28,450 nucleotides of DNA, from positions 1 to 28,450 of the forward strand of contig JAVBSS010000027.1 of assembly GCA_031556525.1 (NCBI GenBank). Direction: 5' to 3'. The notes under the pieces were generated by a model. That model had not been told where the DNA came from. It saw nothing but the letters and a program-made list of their open reading frames with translations, and did no database searches. Shown here piece by piece: positions 12,584 through 21,833 of this stretch. Position 1 is the stretch's first letter. Each line of letters opens with the position of its first letter. A program made the position numbers and the translations under genes. This DNA is from JAVBSN01 sp031556525 (GTDB lineage Bacteria > Bacillota > Clostridia > Lachnospirales > Lachnospiraceae).

Positions 12584-15500
12584 TTATTTTTCAAGCAATA
12601 CGTTTAGATCATTTATCACATTTTGAACACAAATAAGTAAGTCTTTTGTAATTATATCCTTGGTATCCAATGTAAATATAGGTTCCATTCCTATTGTTAT
12701 CTTCATTTTACCCTTATACTTATCTAATAATTCATTAACTTTATCAGCATTAACTTTTGCCTTAGGATACATTGTTATTTTAATATCTTTTGTTTTCTTA
12801 GATATTTCAGTAACATATACTTTCTTAGCTAATGCTTTTAATAAGGCTATATTTATTAAATTATATACTACTTGAGGCATATCTCCAAATCTATCCGTAA
12901 TCTCATCAATTATATCATCATAATCCTCATTACTTGATATCTGAGAGATTCGCTTATATAGCTCTAGCTTAACAAATTCATTTTTTACATATGTTGCTGG
13001 TATATATGCATCTATTGGAAGGTCTATAACTGTATCAAAATCTTCCACTGCGACCCCACCTTTTTCTTCTTTAACTGCGTCATTTAACATCCTGCAATAT
13101 AAATCATATCCCACAGCTTCCATATGTCCCGATTGATCTGCTCCTAATAAGTTTCCAGCTCCTCTAATCTCTAGGTCTCTCATTGCTATCTTATAACCTG
13201 AACCCAAATCAGTAAATTCCCTAATGGCTTTAAGACGCTTCTCAGCAGTTTCCTTTAGCATTGTATCTCTCTTATACATTAAAAATGCATATGCACTTCT
13301 ATTAGAACGTCCAACTCTTCCTCGAAGTTGATATAGCTGAGACAATCCGAATTTATCAGCATCATGTATTATCATAGTGTTTGCATTTGCAATATCAAGT
13401 CCTGTTTCAATAATAGTTGTTGTTACTAACACATCAATTTCTTTATTAATAAATTGATACATTATATCTTCAAGTTCTCTTTCCTTCATTTGCCCATGTG
13501 CAAATGTGATTCTTGCATCAGGAAGAATATCCTTAAGCTGGTTAGTTATCTCTTCAATATTATTTACTCGATTGTATACATAGTATACCTGTCCGTCTCT
13601 TGCAAGTTCTCTATTAATTGCTTCTCTAATAAGTTCTTTATTATATTCTAATACATAAGTTTGAATAGCTCTTCTATCTACAGGTGGCTCCTCTAATAAA
13701 CTCATATCTCTTATTCCAATTAAACTCATATGGAGAGTTCTTGGAATAGGCGTTGCTGTTAGGGTCAATACATCTATATCCTTCTTTAATTGTTTTATCT
13801 TTTCTTTATGAGAAACACCAAAACGCTGTTCCTCATCTATTACCAAGAGTCCTAGATTTTTGTAATCTATACTCTTTGATAATAATTTATGCGTTCCAAT
13901 AACAACATCTACCTGACCACTTTTTAGACCTTCCATTATCTCTCTCTGCTCTTTAGCTGTACAGAATCTAGATAACATCTTTACAGTAATTGGATAGTTC
14001 TTCATTCGCTCCAAAAATGTTGCATAATGCTGTTGAGCCAGAATTGTTGTTGGCACAAGATAGGCAACTTGTTTACTATCTCCTACTGCTTTAAATGCTG
14101 CTCTTATAGCAACTTCGGTCTTACCAAACCCAACATCTCCGCAAATAAGCCTATCCATGATCCTGGTGCTCTCCATATCGGATTTTGTTTCTGATATAGC
14201 TCTGTCTTGATCATCAGTTTCCTCGTAAGGAAACATTTCTTCAAATTCTTTCTGCCAAACACTATCCTTTGAATATTGATAACCTTCTTTAGACTGCCTA
14301 ATTGCATATAGTTCTACCAATTCCTTAGCAATTTCTTTTACTTGACCTTTTACTCTACTCTTAGTCTTTTCCCATTCAGTTCCACCTAATCTATTTAATT
14401 TAGGCGCTCTACCTTCTGCACTAGAATACTTTTGAATAGCATCTAATTGAGATGCCAATATAAATAATTTGCTTCCACCCTTATATTCTATACAAATATA
14501 ATCCTTTGCAATCTTATCTACTTCTATTTTCTCTATACCTTTATATATTCCAAGACCATGCCTCTCATGTACTACATAATCACCTACAGATATATCTGCA
14601 AAGCTATTTATTTTCTCTCCAGTGTATATAGGCTTTTTACGTTTGCTTCTATTAGTCTTAACACTAAATATATCACTCTCGCTAATTACCACTAACTTCA
14701 TATCATCTATTCTAAATCCATTAGATAATCTTCCTGTAGTAATCAATACTTCTGTAGGTTCTAATGCTCTATTGGCATTTTCCATATAGAAACTTACTAT
14801 ATCCCTATCTCTTAGATCTTCTACTAATCGTTTACCTCTCGTAACAGATGGTGATACTACAACAATTCTATACTTATCTTTCTTCCACTTCACAATATCT
14901 TTTGTAAGCAAGTCAAAGCTATTATTGTAAGTAGTAACACTTTTACTCTCAATAAACACTTGCTTCTTACTATTTAATTGCTCTATTTCTTCACCAAAAT
15001 ATGAAAATATAATGGTCTTTCGAAAATTTAATTTTGCTAAGATTTCATTATAATCATACAAAACATCAGCTTGACCAGGAAGTATGTATCCACCCTCTAA
15101 ACGCCCTGCCATACTTTCTCTAAACTCAATACACGAACCTTCCGCTCTTTCTAAAACTTTTGCTGGTTCATCAATATATATATATGTTGATTCATCAAAA
15201 TAGTCTAGAAACGACACTACCTCATCATAAAAATAGTTAATATAACTATCTATACCGATGGCTGCATTAAATTCTGTAAGTTCCTCTTTAAGAGCATCTA
15301 CAGCCTTATTAATCCTTGCATATTCTTCCGTCTTAAATGCTTTCTTTAAGTTTGAAGCAAATTCCTTATGTTCTTTGCTTATCTTTTTTAATCCTTTTTC
15401 AATTCTATCTTTTGATAAAACTATTTCAGTTGCTGGATATATAATAAGCTCTTCTACTTTCTCAATTGAACGTTGACTCTCAACATCAAAACTTCTAATA

Positions 15501-16099
15501 GAATCAACATCTTCTCCCCATAGCTCAATACGATAAGGACACTCTCCAGTAAGTGGATATATATCTATTATTCCTCCACGAACTGCAAACTGCCCTGCAC
15601 CATCTACCCAATCATTTTTTTCATAACCAAATTCAACTAAAGTTTCTGTAAGTTTATAAATATCTATTGTGTCTTGATCTTTTATTTCAATAATATTTCT
15701 AATGAACTCTTCCTTCTTAGGAAGTCTGTCTAGTAAAGCATCTATAGTTAAGATTACGGTTCCACTTTTTTTAGTAGCCAATGTTTCTATAACTTCAAGC
15801 CTTTGCTTTGCAATAGTATTTCCATGAATATCTGCACTATAAAATAACAAATCCTTTGCGGGATATACATATACTTCTTTATCAAAAAACCTGTACTTTT
15901 CATATAAATCTCTAGCTCTTTGATCGCTATAAGTTACTATTAATCTATACTTGCTACTATCTCCTATGCCATCCATAAAATAGCATCGTTCCACATCACC
16001 TAATCCAGAAACATGGACTGGTATATTATCTTCTGTAACATAATCTATAACTTCACTAAATTGCCTACACGTTCTTAGTGGTGCCTTTAATGCCTCCAT
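12584..16099 (-). CDS. mfd: Transcription-repair coupling factor
   Basis: Mfd is a DNA translocase that removes stalled RNA polymerase and recruits UvrA to template-strand damage. The 1171 residues cover the full family length. The UvrB-homology region is about 1-350. The RNA-polymerase-interaction domain at about 495-560 contains VGDYVVHERHGLGIYKGIE. Motor motifs follow: Walker A GDVGFGKT (654-661), the TTILAQQH segment, DEEQ box (755-758), TATPIPRTLH (781-790), TTIIETGLDI and QLRGRVGRS. The C-terminal TRCF domain ends the protein. It begins 9 bp after pth, with AGAGG just ahead of the ATG, so pth-mfd is one unit. No motif is missing. Confidence 0.98.
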   Translation of the reverse strand: MEALKAPLRTCRQFSEVIDYVTEDNIPVHVSGLGDVERCYFMDGIGDSSKYRLIVTYSDQRARDLYEKYRFFDKEVYVYPAKDLLFYSADIHGNTIAKQRLEVIETLATKKSGTVILTIDALLDRLPKKEEFIRNIIEIKDQDTIDIYKLTETLVEFGYEKNDWVDGAGQFAVRGGIIDIYPLTGECPYRIELWGEDVDSIRSFDVESQRSIEKVEELIIYPATEIVLSKDRIEKGLKKISKEHKEFASNLKKAFKTEEYARINKAVDALKEELTEFNAAIGIDSYINYFYDEVVSFLDYFDESTYIYIDEPAKVLERAEGSCIEFRESMAGRLEGGYILPGQADVLYDYNEILAKLNFRKTIIFSYFGEEIEQLNSKKQVFIESKSVTTYNNSFDLLTKDIVKWKKDKYRIVVVSPSVTRGKRLVEDLRDRDIVSFYMENANRALEPTEVLITTGRLSNGFRIDDMKLVVISESDIFSVKTNRSKRKKPIYTGEKINSFADISVGDYVVHERHGLGIYKGIEKIEVDKIAKDYICIEYKGGSKLFILASQLDAIQKYSSAEGRAPKLNRLGGTEWEKTKSRVKGQVKEIAKELVELYAIRQSKEGYQYSKDSVWQKEFEEMFPYEETDDQDRAISETKSDMESTRIMDRLICGDVGFGKTEVAIRAAFKAVGDSKQVAYLVPTTILAQQHYATFLERMKNYPITVKMLSRFCTAKEQREIMEGLKSGQVDVVIGTHKLLSKSIDYKNLGLLVIDEEQRFGVSHKEKIKQLKKDIDVLTLTATPIPRTLHMSLIGIRDMSLLEEPPVDRRAIQTYVLEYNKELIREAINRELARDGQVYYVYNRVNNIEEITNQLKDILPDARITFAHGQMKERELEDIMYQFINKEIDVLVTTTIIETGLDIANANTMIIHDADKFGLSQLYQLRGRVGRSNRSAYAFLMYKRDTMLKETAEKRLKAIREFTDLGSGYKIAMRDLEIRGAGNLLGADQSGHMEAVGYDLYCRMLNDAVKEEKGGVAVEDFDTVIDLPIDAYIPATYVKNEFVKLELYKRISQISSNEDYDDIIDEITDRFGDMPQVVYNLINIALLKALAKKVYVTEISKKTKDIKITMYPKAKVNADKVNELLDKYKGKMKITIGMEPIFTLDTKDIITKDLLICVQNVINDLNVLLEK

Positions 16100-16108
16100 T
16101 AATAGCCT

Positions 16109-16678
16109 CTACTTTCTCTTAACATTATACTTATTCATAGCACTTGCTATATCTTCTGTAATCATTATTCCTATTGCATCTGCTGCATCTTCACAGCCTT
16201 CACGAATCAACGGTAATTCAGCTTTTGAAAATCTAGATAATACATAATCTGCTAAGTCATAATTTTTAGGTTTTTCTCCAACTCCTACTCTCACTCTCGG
16301 AAAATTATCCCCACCTAAATGAGTAATAATGTTTTTCATTCCATTATGACCGCCAGCACTACCTTTTTCTCGTATTCTCAGTTGTCCTACTCCTAAATTA
16401 ATATCATCATATATAACTATTATATCTTCAATATCAACCTTATAGTAATTACAAAATGCACCCACACTTTCACCACTTAAGTTCATAAATGTTTGAGGTT
16501 TTACAAGCACTACTTTCTCACCAGCTATAACACCTTTGCCATAAAAAGCTTTATGCTGTTTACCATCAACACTAATATTATATTTATCTGCTAACTCATC
16601 TATGACTGCAAATCCTACATTATGCCTTGTACCAGCATACTTATCCGTTGGATTTCCTAATCCTACTATTATTTTCAT
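16109..16678 (-). CDS. pth: Peptidyl-tRNA hydrolase
   Basis: Pth releases peptides from prematurely dissociated peptidyl-tRNA and is essential in most bacteria. This 189-residue copy has normal length. The signature GLGNPTDKYAGTRHNVGF includes N9 and the catalytic H19. The MNLSGE segment, VIYDDINLGVGQLRIR and GSAGGHNGMKNI complete the active-site cleft. It lies between glmU and mfd as in Bacillus, though prs, usual between glmU and pth there, is absent. An 89-bp gap upstream contains only a weak 6-bp inverted repeat (16714-16735), with no strong promoter or terminator seen. Confidence 0.98.
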   Translation of the reverse strand: MKIIVGLGNPTDKYAGTRHNVGFAVIDELADKYNISVDGKQHKAFYGKGVIAGEKVVLVKPQTFMNLSGESVGAFCNYYKVDIEDIIVIYDDINLGVGQLRIREKGSAGGHNGMKNIITHLGGDNFPRVRVGVGEKPKNYDLADYVLSRFSKAELPLIREGCEDAADAIGIMITEDIASAMNKYNVKRK

Positions 16679-16767
16679 AATTAACTCCTATTTGTTCACT
16701 AACTCTACTCAACAATCTAACATAAGTTCTAGATTTTATCCTATACCCTATTTTATTACATAGAGTT

Positions 16768-17502
16768 TTACACTCTGTTTCTCAATATATCCTCTGCTTC
16801 TGCTAATTGCTCTGGAGAATTAACTCCCTTTATCTCATCTGCATCTTGAATAACATATGCATTTACTTTTCCCAATCCTTCATTCTTAACTATCTCAAGT
16901 GTATCTGTTAAATAGTATTCACCTTGAGAATTATTATTATTAAGCATGCCTAAACTCATTGATAATGCCTTTGAGTTAAATAAATACATTCCTGAATTAA
17001 TTTCTCTAACTGCTAGTTCTTCCTCAGTTCCATCCTTCTGCTCAACAATCTTTAGAAATTCTCCGTTGTGATTACGAACAATTCTTCCATATCCTGTTGG
17101 CTCATCAACAATTGTAGATAACACTGTAATAGTATTATTCATTTCCTTATGTTTATCAACTAATTCTTTTAATGTCTTTCCTGTAATAAGAGGTGTATCT
17201 CCGCATAACACAAGAGTATCCCCTTCTTCGCCTATAAAATCAAGAGCACATTTTACAGCATGACCTGTTCCTAATTGTTCTGTTTGTTCAACATAAGTTA
17301 CTGCATCACCTACTACTTCCTTAACCAATTCTGCCTTGTGTCCTACAACTAAATATATATCTGTTGCCCCAGCACCCTTTGCCGCATCTATAGAATATTC
17401 TACCATTGGTTTTTCTAACGCTTCATGAATTACCTTTGGTAAATCCGATTTCATTCTTGTTCCTTTTCCTGCTGCTAGTATAACTGCTTTTATCTTATCC
17501 AT
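16768..17502 (-). CDS. glmU: GlmU uridyltransferase domain only
   Basis: GlmU normally has two halves: an N-terminal GlcNAc-1-phosphate uridyltransferase and a C-terminal left-handed beta-helix acetyltransferase, about 450 residues in all. This protein has 244 residues and only the first half, which is complete: LAAGKGTRMKSDLPKV, EQLGTGHA, LCGDTPL, GYGRIVR, VEQKDGT, EINSGMY, GEYYLTDT and GVNSPEQLAEAE. It stops at the linker helix (EDILRNRV). The 89 bp before pth cannot hold the missing domain. The start at 17502 is chosen because GAAGGAGA lies seven bases upstream and the MDKIKAVILAAG opening fits the family; the 20-codon upstream extension does not. It probably makes UDP-GlcNAc, with acetylation supplied elsewhere. 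Confidence 0.85.
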   Translation of the reverse strand: MDKIKAVILAAGKGTRMKSDLPKVIHEALEKPMVEYSIDAAKGAGATDIYLVVGHKAELVKEVVGDAVTYVEQTEQLGTGHAVKCALDFIGEEGDTLVLCGDTPLITGKTLKELVDKHKEMNNTITVLSTIVDEPTGYGRIVRNHNGEFLKIVEQKDGTEEELAVREINSGMYLFNSKALSMSLGMLNNNNSQGEYYLTDTLEIVKNEGLGKVNAYVIQDADEIKGVNSPEQLAEAEDILRNRV

Positions 17503-17551
17503 ATTAAAATCTCCTTCTAGGTTATATTTATAATTGTTTTTGAACATAGTA

Positions 17552-17581
17552 AAAGTGTACACTTTGTATTAAGTGCACATT
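17552..17581. promoter_or_regulatory. Palindromic element upstream of glmU
   Basis: AAAGTGTACACTTT (17552-17565) is a perfect 14-bp palindrome. A second, imperfect version AAGTGCACATT (17571-17581) has its centre 17 bp away. Together they look like a paired operator about 50-80 bp before the glmU start. A weak promoter (-35 TTAATA, -10 TACTAT, 16-bp spacer) would have the perfect palindrome in its spacer. Function inferred. Confidence 0.45.
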
Positions 17582-17669
17582 GTTATGTTCTTTAGTTATT
17601 GCCATGTCCTCTTCGTATCGCCGAGGATAGTAGTAGTATAACACAACCTTCTTTTATTATCTATATCCC

Positions 17670-18077
17670 TTATTGCCAATAGCATAATATAATTGCAACC
17701 ATAATAATATTCCATATCACCATAATTATATTAACTGTTTTCCATATATATCCTTCATAAAATTTTTCTATGTATTCTTTTTCATGTGTTCTTCCTGGCA
17801 ACAACTCAAATTCTACTTGAAAAGCATCATATGCTGTTTTATACATATCCCCCGTTGATAAATCCTTTGATTTATGATTTTTCTCTAATTCTTTTTTATA
17901 TTTATAATCAATAATACTATATCCTATAACTTGACAACATGGCGCTAACATAAGCAAAACAAACAAAATCTTTCTATCATCAAAAGTATATATAATTACT
18001 ATTAGCACTACTTCCAATATACTATTTATAGTAGTGATTATCATTTTTTTAATAATATTACCATCCATCATGTTCAC
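17670..18077 (-). CDS. Small membrane protein of unknown function
   Basis: I do not recognise this 135-residue protein. Hydrophobic segments lie at about 12-30, 37-55 and 112-132, with a charged middle part (57-105) that is probably cytoplasmic. The start is ambiguous: the longest reading uses GTG at 18077, and ATG codons at 18071 and 18068 follow a weak GGGTG, the latter with better spacing. It is the last of three same-strand membrane genes (19340-17670), 83 bp behind the previous one. It may be lineage-specific, as nothing in it points to a known family. Confidence 0.55.
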   Translation of the reverse strand: MNMMDGNIIKKMIITTINSILEVVLIVIIYTFDDRKILFVLLMLAPCCQVIGYSIIDYKYKKELEKNHKSKDLSTGDMYKTAYDAFQVEFELLPGRTHEKEYIEKFYEGYIWKTVNIIMVIWNIIMVAIILCYWQ

Positions 18078-18160
18078 CCATCAATCATTTAATCTACTTA
18101 TCCACTTCTAATATAAATTCATATTTATTCACTTCAGTATACTGATCTTTGAATTTCTTA

Positions 18161-18712
18161 TTATATACCATCAAATAAGTTATCAAATATAATTTGATAG
18201 TGATTATAATTTAGCGGATCTAATAACACATATGCATATTCTTGATTTTTCAGTTTCTCCTTATAAACATCTACATATTGAGATTTTCCTGATTTAGCAT
18301 CATATCTTTTTTCAACTTTAGATATTCCGTAACCATATGCTTTTGCATTCTTAAAGATGTATATTCTACTAGTCTCTTGATCAAACCAGCTACACTCTAT
18401 AAATACACTAGATCCCCCTTTACTATGGTGAAGAAATGTATTATCATGATTAATACGTGCTTTTACCCTTATTCCATCCCTTATTAAGATATTGTACTCA
18501 TCATTAATTCTCTTACCTCTTTTCACAAACACGATAATCAACGCTATATCGCTTATAATTAAAATAAGAAATAACCTCAATAAATCCCACAATTCTGGAA
18601 AAATAATAAGTAGCGATATAAGCGCGACTAAAATCATACCCAAAAGCACTGCCATCATAAATTCATCATTACTAATGCCTTTTTTCTCTTCTAAACCATA
18701 TTTATTAACCAT
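18161..18712 (-). CDS. Membrane protein of unknown function, two TM segments plus soluble domain
   Basis: The protein has 183 residues from the preferred ATG at 18712, which follows a GGATGGGGG ribosome binding site. In-frame TTG/ATG codons at 18736 and 18733 lack one. Two adjacent hydrophobic segments (about 20-40 and 45-65) are followed by a soluble domain (about 75-183) with RDGIRVKARINHD, SVFIECSWFD and YAYVLLDPLNYNHYQII. This arrangement loosely recalls DUF3592-like proteins, but I would not name it. It starts about 43 bp after the neighbouring membrane gene ends and is probably in one transcript with it. Confidence 0.6.
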   Translation of the reverse strand: MVNKYGLEEKKGISNDEFMMAVLLGMILVALISLLIIFPELWDLLRLFLILIISDIALIIVFVKRGKRINDEYNILIRDGIRVKARINHDNTFLHHSKGGSSVFIECSWFDQETSRIYIFKNAKAYGYGISKVEKRYDAKSGKSQYVDVYKEKLKNQEYAYVLLDPLNYNHYQIIFDNLFDGI

Positions 18713-18755
18713 ATCTATATATCCCCCATCCATCAAACTACGATAAATATAACAT

Positions 18756-19340
18756 CTATATATACAATACCATAAGCGAAATTAGCATCATCAGAATATT
18801 AACACCAATTAAAACTCTATTATATGTTTTATCAATTCCTGACTTAAATATATCCTCTTCGCTAAATACTACTTCCCTATAAAACATATAGCACTTATTG
18901 CCATCCCACATAACAAATACATAACCTGTTTCTCTAATGAAGTCTATTCTTAGAATAATACCCACCTTTTTTATATATCTATTTCCAACTAAACACTCCA
19001 ACCTATTTATCCTAAAATAGTTACCCGACATATATATTGGACTTATTATTACGCCTCCACATCTTTCATCGTTCAAAGGAGCTCTATATATATTTCCTGT
19101 CTTAATGAGATTATTAAATTTTGTAGTATCAATATACGACTTAATAATTGCTAAGATAAATATTAAAAGCAAGTATATATTAATGTTAATTTCCTCGTGA
19201 TAGATTATGTTAATGATTCCACCAATTAATATAATCGCATTTACCATTACTAGCTCAAAACTTTCTAATATACTTCTTCTATCAACCAAAGAACTCGCAC
19301 TTCCGACAAGTCCTCTATCATTACTTTTTTCATATACCAA
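18756..19340 (-). CDS. Membrane protein of unknown function, TTG start
   Basis: This 194-residue protein has hydrophobic segments at about 29-47, 53-71 and 175-193, with a soluble part between the second and third. The soluble part contains RINRLECLVGNRYIKKVG and YVFVMWDGNKCYMFYREVVF. The start is a TTG at 19338-19340, supported by GGGGGGAG (19347-19354) six bases upstream; no ATG is better placed. It heads a run of three small membrane genes between the EF-G-like gene and glmU. Its general plan (membrane anchor plus a beta-rich middle) resembles the next gene, so the two may be distant relatives. No known function. Confidence 0.58.
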   Translation of the reverse strand: MVYEKSNDRGLVGSASSLVDRRSILESFELVMVNAIILIGGIINIIYHEEININIYLLLIFILAIIKSYIDTTKFNNLIKTGNIYRAPLNDERCGGVIISPIYMSGNYFRINRLECLVGNRYIKKVGIILRIDFIRETGYVFVMWDGNKCYMFYREVVFSEEDIFKSGIDKTYNRVLIGVNILMMLISLMVLYI

Positions 19341-19458
19341 TTTTCACTCCCCCCTCTTTTGTTCCCATTATTACCTCTTATTTTACATTTTTTAATAACA
19401 TTTTAAAATCCACATATATGCTATATATTTTTGTTTATTATCACTACTATCGCACTTT

Positions 19459-19496
19459 CAAAAAAGTGAAGCATCTATATTTCAAGACACTTCACT
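19459..19496 (-). terminator. Terminator after the EF-G-like gene
   Basis: Arms AGTGAAG (19465-19471) and CTTCACT (19490-19496) with an 18-nt loop, then a T tract on the minus strand (19460-19464). A competing shorter hairpin CACTTT-CAAA-AAAGTG (19453-19468) overlaps it. Confidence 0.75.
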
Positions 19497-19518
19497 CTCT
19501 TAATTTCTTTATACTCTA

Positions 19519-21594
19519 TTATTTACTTTCTAAAACCTTCTTCTGTACTTCTGCTGGCATTTCTTCGTATCTAGCAAATTCATATTTGTATTCGCCTGCT
19601 CCACCAGTCATAGATAGCAAGGTTGTTGAATAACTTAGCAAGCTCTTCATTGGTATTTCAGCAACAATCTCCTGCTTCTTCTCACCAATTGGATTCATTC
19701 CAATGATACGTCCTCTACGTTTATTAAGGTCAGCCATTATGTCACCAGTAAATTTATCTGGAATTAAAACCTTTAACTCTACAATTGGTTCTAATAGTAC
19801 AGGACTTGCTTCTAATATACCATTTTTAAATGCAATTGTGGATGCCATCTTAAATGCCATTTCTGATGAGTCAACTGCATGATATGAACCATCAACCAAA
19901 GTTGCTTTAATGCCAACTACAGGATAGCCTGCAAGTGGGCCTGCCTTACAACTTTCTTCTATTCCCTTTTCAACTGCTGGGAAATAGTTCTTAGGAACTG
20001 CTCCACCAAATACTTTCTCATTAAACTCATAAGTTATAGAAGTGTCACCTAATGGCTCGAATTCCATCTTTACATCACCAAATTGTCCATGTCCGCCTGA
20101 TTGTTTTTTATGGCGTCCCTGAACTGCTACTTTCTTACGTATGGTTTCCTTATATGCCACCTTAGGTTCAACAAGTTCTATCTCTACCTTATAGCGATTC
20201 TTTAGTTTACTTACTACAATATCTAATTGTTGTTCTCCTATACCATATAGTAAAAGCTGTCCATTTGCTTTATCATTTACTTCTTTTAATGTTAAGTCTT
20301 CATCCATTAATTTATGCAATGCTGAAGACACTTTATCTTCATCACCTTTTTGCTTAATCTGATAAGCCATAAATGTATATGGTTCTGGCATCTCGAATCT
20401 CTCAAAAGTAATCGGATTAGCTTTAGTAGACAGTGTATGCCCTGTTTTCGTGCCAGATAATTTGGCTACTGCTCCTATATCCCCCGCATGCAACTCTGTT
20501 ACCTCTACAGTTTTCCCTCCTACGAAGGTGTATAGTTTCGCAATCTTTTCTTCTATGTCTTTCTCAGCATTATATACCGACATTCCTTGCTTCACTACAC
20601 CTGAACATACCTTGAACAACGAAAACTTTCCAATAAACGGATCAACTATTGTCTTAAATATATACATTGAAAGAGGTTTGCTCTCATCATAATCTGCATG
20701 AAATACCTCCCCTGTTTTCTCATCTTTTCCTTCTTTTCTTAACAACGAACCTGCTGGTGAAGAAAAATATTTCTCAATACAAGTCAGTAACATTCTTATA
20801 CCTTTTCCATTAATACTCTCACCCATTAATACTGGTATAATTGTTCCATTATGCACATTTTCTCTAAGTGCCATGGATATTTCTTCTTGCGTAAATTCTT
20901 CTCCGTTAAAAAACTTATCCATTAATTCTTCAGAAGTCTCTGCAACTGCCTCTAATATCATTTCACGGCATGCATTTAATTCTTCATCTGGTGTATCACT
21001 ATCTGGAACATCATATTCCTCATACGTTCCATCATTTTTAAACTTTCTACCACCCATCTTTACAACATTTACAAATCCAACAAATTCGTTTTCTTCATAA
21101 AGTGGTAAATGAAATGGTGCTATTTGTTTTCCGTACCATTCCTTTAATTTATTTACCGTTTTCATAAAATCAACTTCTGGATCGTCCATATCTGCAACGA
21201 ATACCATACATGGTATATTCATTTCCTTACAATACTCAAATGCTTTGATAGTTCCTGCCAATACGCCATCCCTACCAGAAATTAAGATAATTGCTCCATC
21301 TGCTGCACTTAAAGCCTGATACACTTCTCCCTTAAAATCAAAAGATCCAGGTGTATCTAATACATTAATCTTGATACCTTCCCATTCAACAGGCAACATA
21401 GATAAGTTTACCGAGATCTGTCTGCTAACCTCTTCCTTATCATAATCACTAACAGTGCCTCCTTCTTCCGTCTTCTTCATTCTCTTAGTAATTCCTGTTA
21501 CATATGCCATAGCCTCCATCAATGTGGATTTTCCACATCCGCCATGGCCAAGCAATACCACATTTCTAATGTTTTCTGAGGTGTAAATACCCAT
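19519..21594 (-). CDS. EF-G-like ribosomal GTPase (FusA2-type paralogue)
   Basis: This 691-residue protein has the full EF-G domain order: GTPase (about 8-270), domain II (about 295-380), then domains III-V. GTPase motifs are GHGGCGKST (16-24), switch SDYDKEE (about 49-55) and DTPG (80-83). The usual NKxD specificity motif is replaced by VADMDD (133-138), and domain IV carries GRHKKQSGGHGQFGDV, typical of EF-G. It belongs to the paralogous EF-G-like group found beside true FusA in Firmicutes, which is less well understood. The start is the ATG at 21594, seven bases after AAAGGGGG; a TTG at 21600 is too close to that site. It is a single-gene unit with its own terminator. Confidence 0.9.
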   Translation of the reverse strand: MGIYTSENIRNVVLLGHGGCGKSTLMEAMAYVTGITKRMKKTEEGGTVSDYDKEEVSRQISVNLSMLPVEWEGIKINVLDTPGSFDFKGEVYQALSAADGAIILISGRDGVLAGTIKAFEYCKEMNIPCMVFVADMDDPEVDFMKTVNKLKEWYGKQIAPFHLPLYEENEFVGFVNVVKMGGRKFKNDGTYEEYDVPDSDTPDEELNACREMILEAVAETSEELMDKFFNGEEFTQEEISMALRENVHNGTIIPVLMGESINGKGIRMLLTCIEKYFSSPAGSLLRKEGKDEKTGEVFHADYDESKPLSMYIFKTIVDPFIGKFSLFKVCSGVVKQGMSVYNAEKDIEEKIAKLYTFVGGKTVEVTELHAGDIGAVAKLSGTKTGHTLSTKANPITFERFEMPEPYTFMAYQIKQKGDEDKVSSALHKLMDEDLTLKEVNDKANGQLLLYGIGEQQLDIVVSKLKNRYKVEIELVEPKVAYKETIRKKVAVQGRHKKQSGGHGQFGDVKMEFEPLGDTSITYEFNEKVFGGAVPKNYFPAVEKGIEESCKAGPLAGYPVVGIKATLVDGSYHAVDSSEMAFKMASTIAFKNGILEASPVLLEPIVELKVLIPDKFTGDIMADLNKRRGRIIGMNPIGEKKQEIVAEIPMKSLLSYSTTLLSMTGGAGEYKYEFARYEEMPAEVQKKVLESK

Positions 21595-21635
21595 ATGCAA
21601 GCCCCCTTTTCGTAAATGCTAGCATGTCTTTGCAC

Positions 21636-21782
21636 ATTATATTTCAAAGTATTGTGTCTTATTACACAATCCCAATAAAATATTCGCAAAATTATCAACT
21701 CTTACCTTCTAATTTTACAATATTATAGGTAAATAGTCTATATTTTTGTATAATTTATACTGTTTTTGTGTAAAAGTCACAA
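21636..21782 (-). promoter_or_regulatory. Probable promoter region of the EF-G-like gene
   Basis: The 283-bp gap before this gene holds the spoVG terminator and at least two candidate minus-strand promoters. One is -35 TTGTGA (21777-21782) and -10 TATAAA (21754-21759), with 17 bp between. The other is a perfect -10 TATAAT (21636-21641) without a clear -35. A 7-bp inverted repeat ATTGTGT/ACACAAT (21651-21670) lies just upstream of the second and could be an operator. Confidence 0.4.
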
Positions 21783-21833
21783 AACATCATTTCCCTATAC
21801 TTTAATACAACCCTTTTCTCAGATTCTATAGCA

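Noticed and set aside
16679..16767. Possible frameshifted C-terminal half of glmU
   Set aside because: The gap is only 89 bp, contains stops in all minus-strand frames I checked, and shows no hexapeptide-repeat pattern.
17606..17627. TCCTC...GAGGA inverted repeat as a terminator after the small membrane genes
   Set aside because: Only five base pairs with an 11-nt or longer loop and no T tract.
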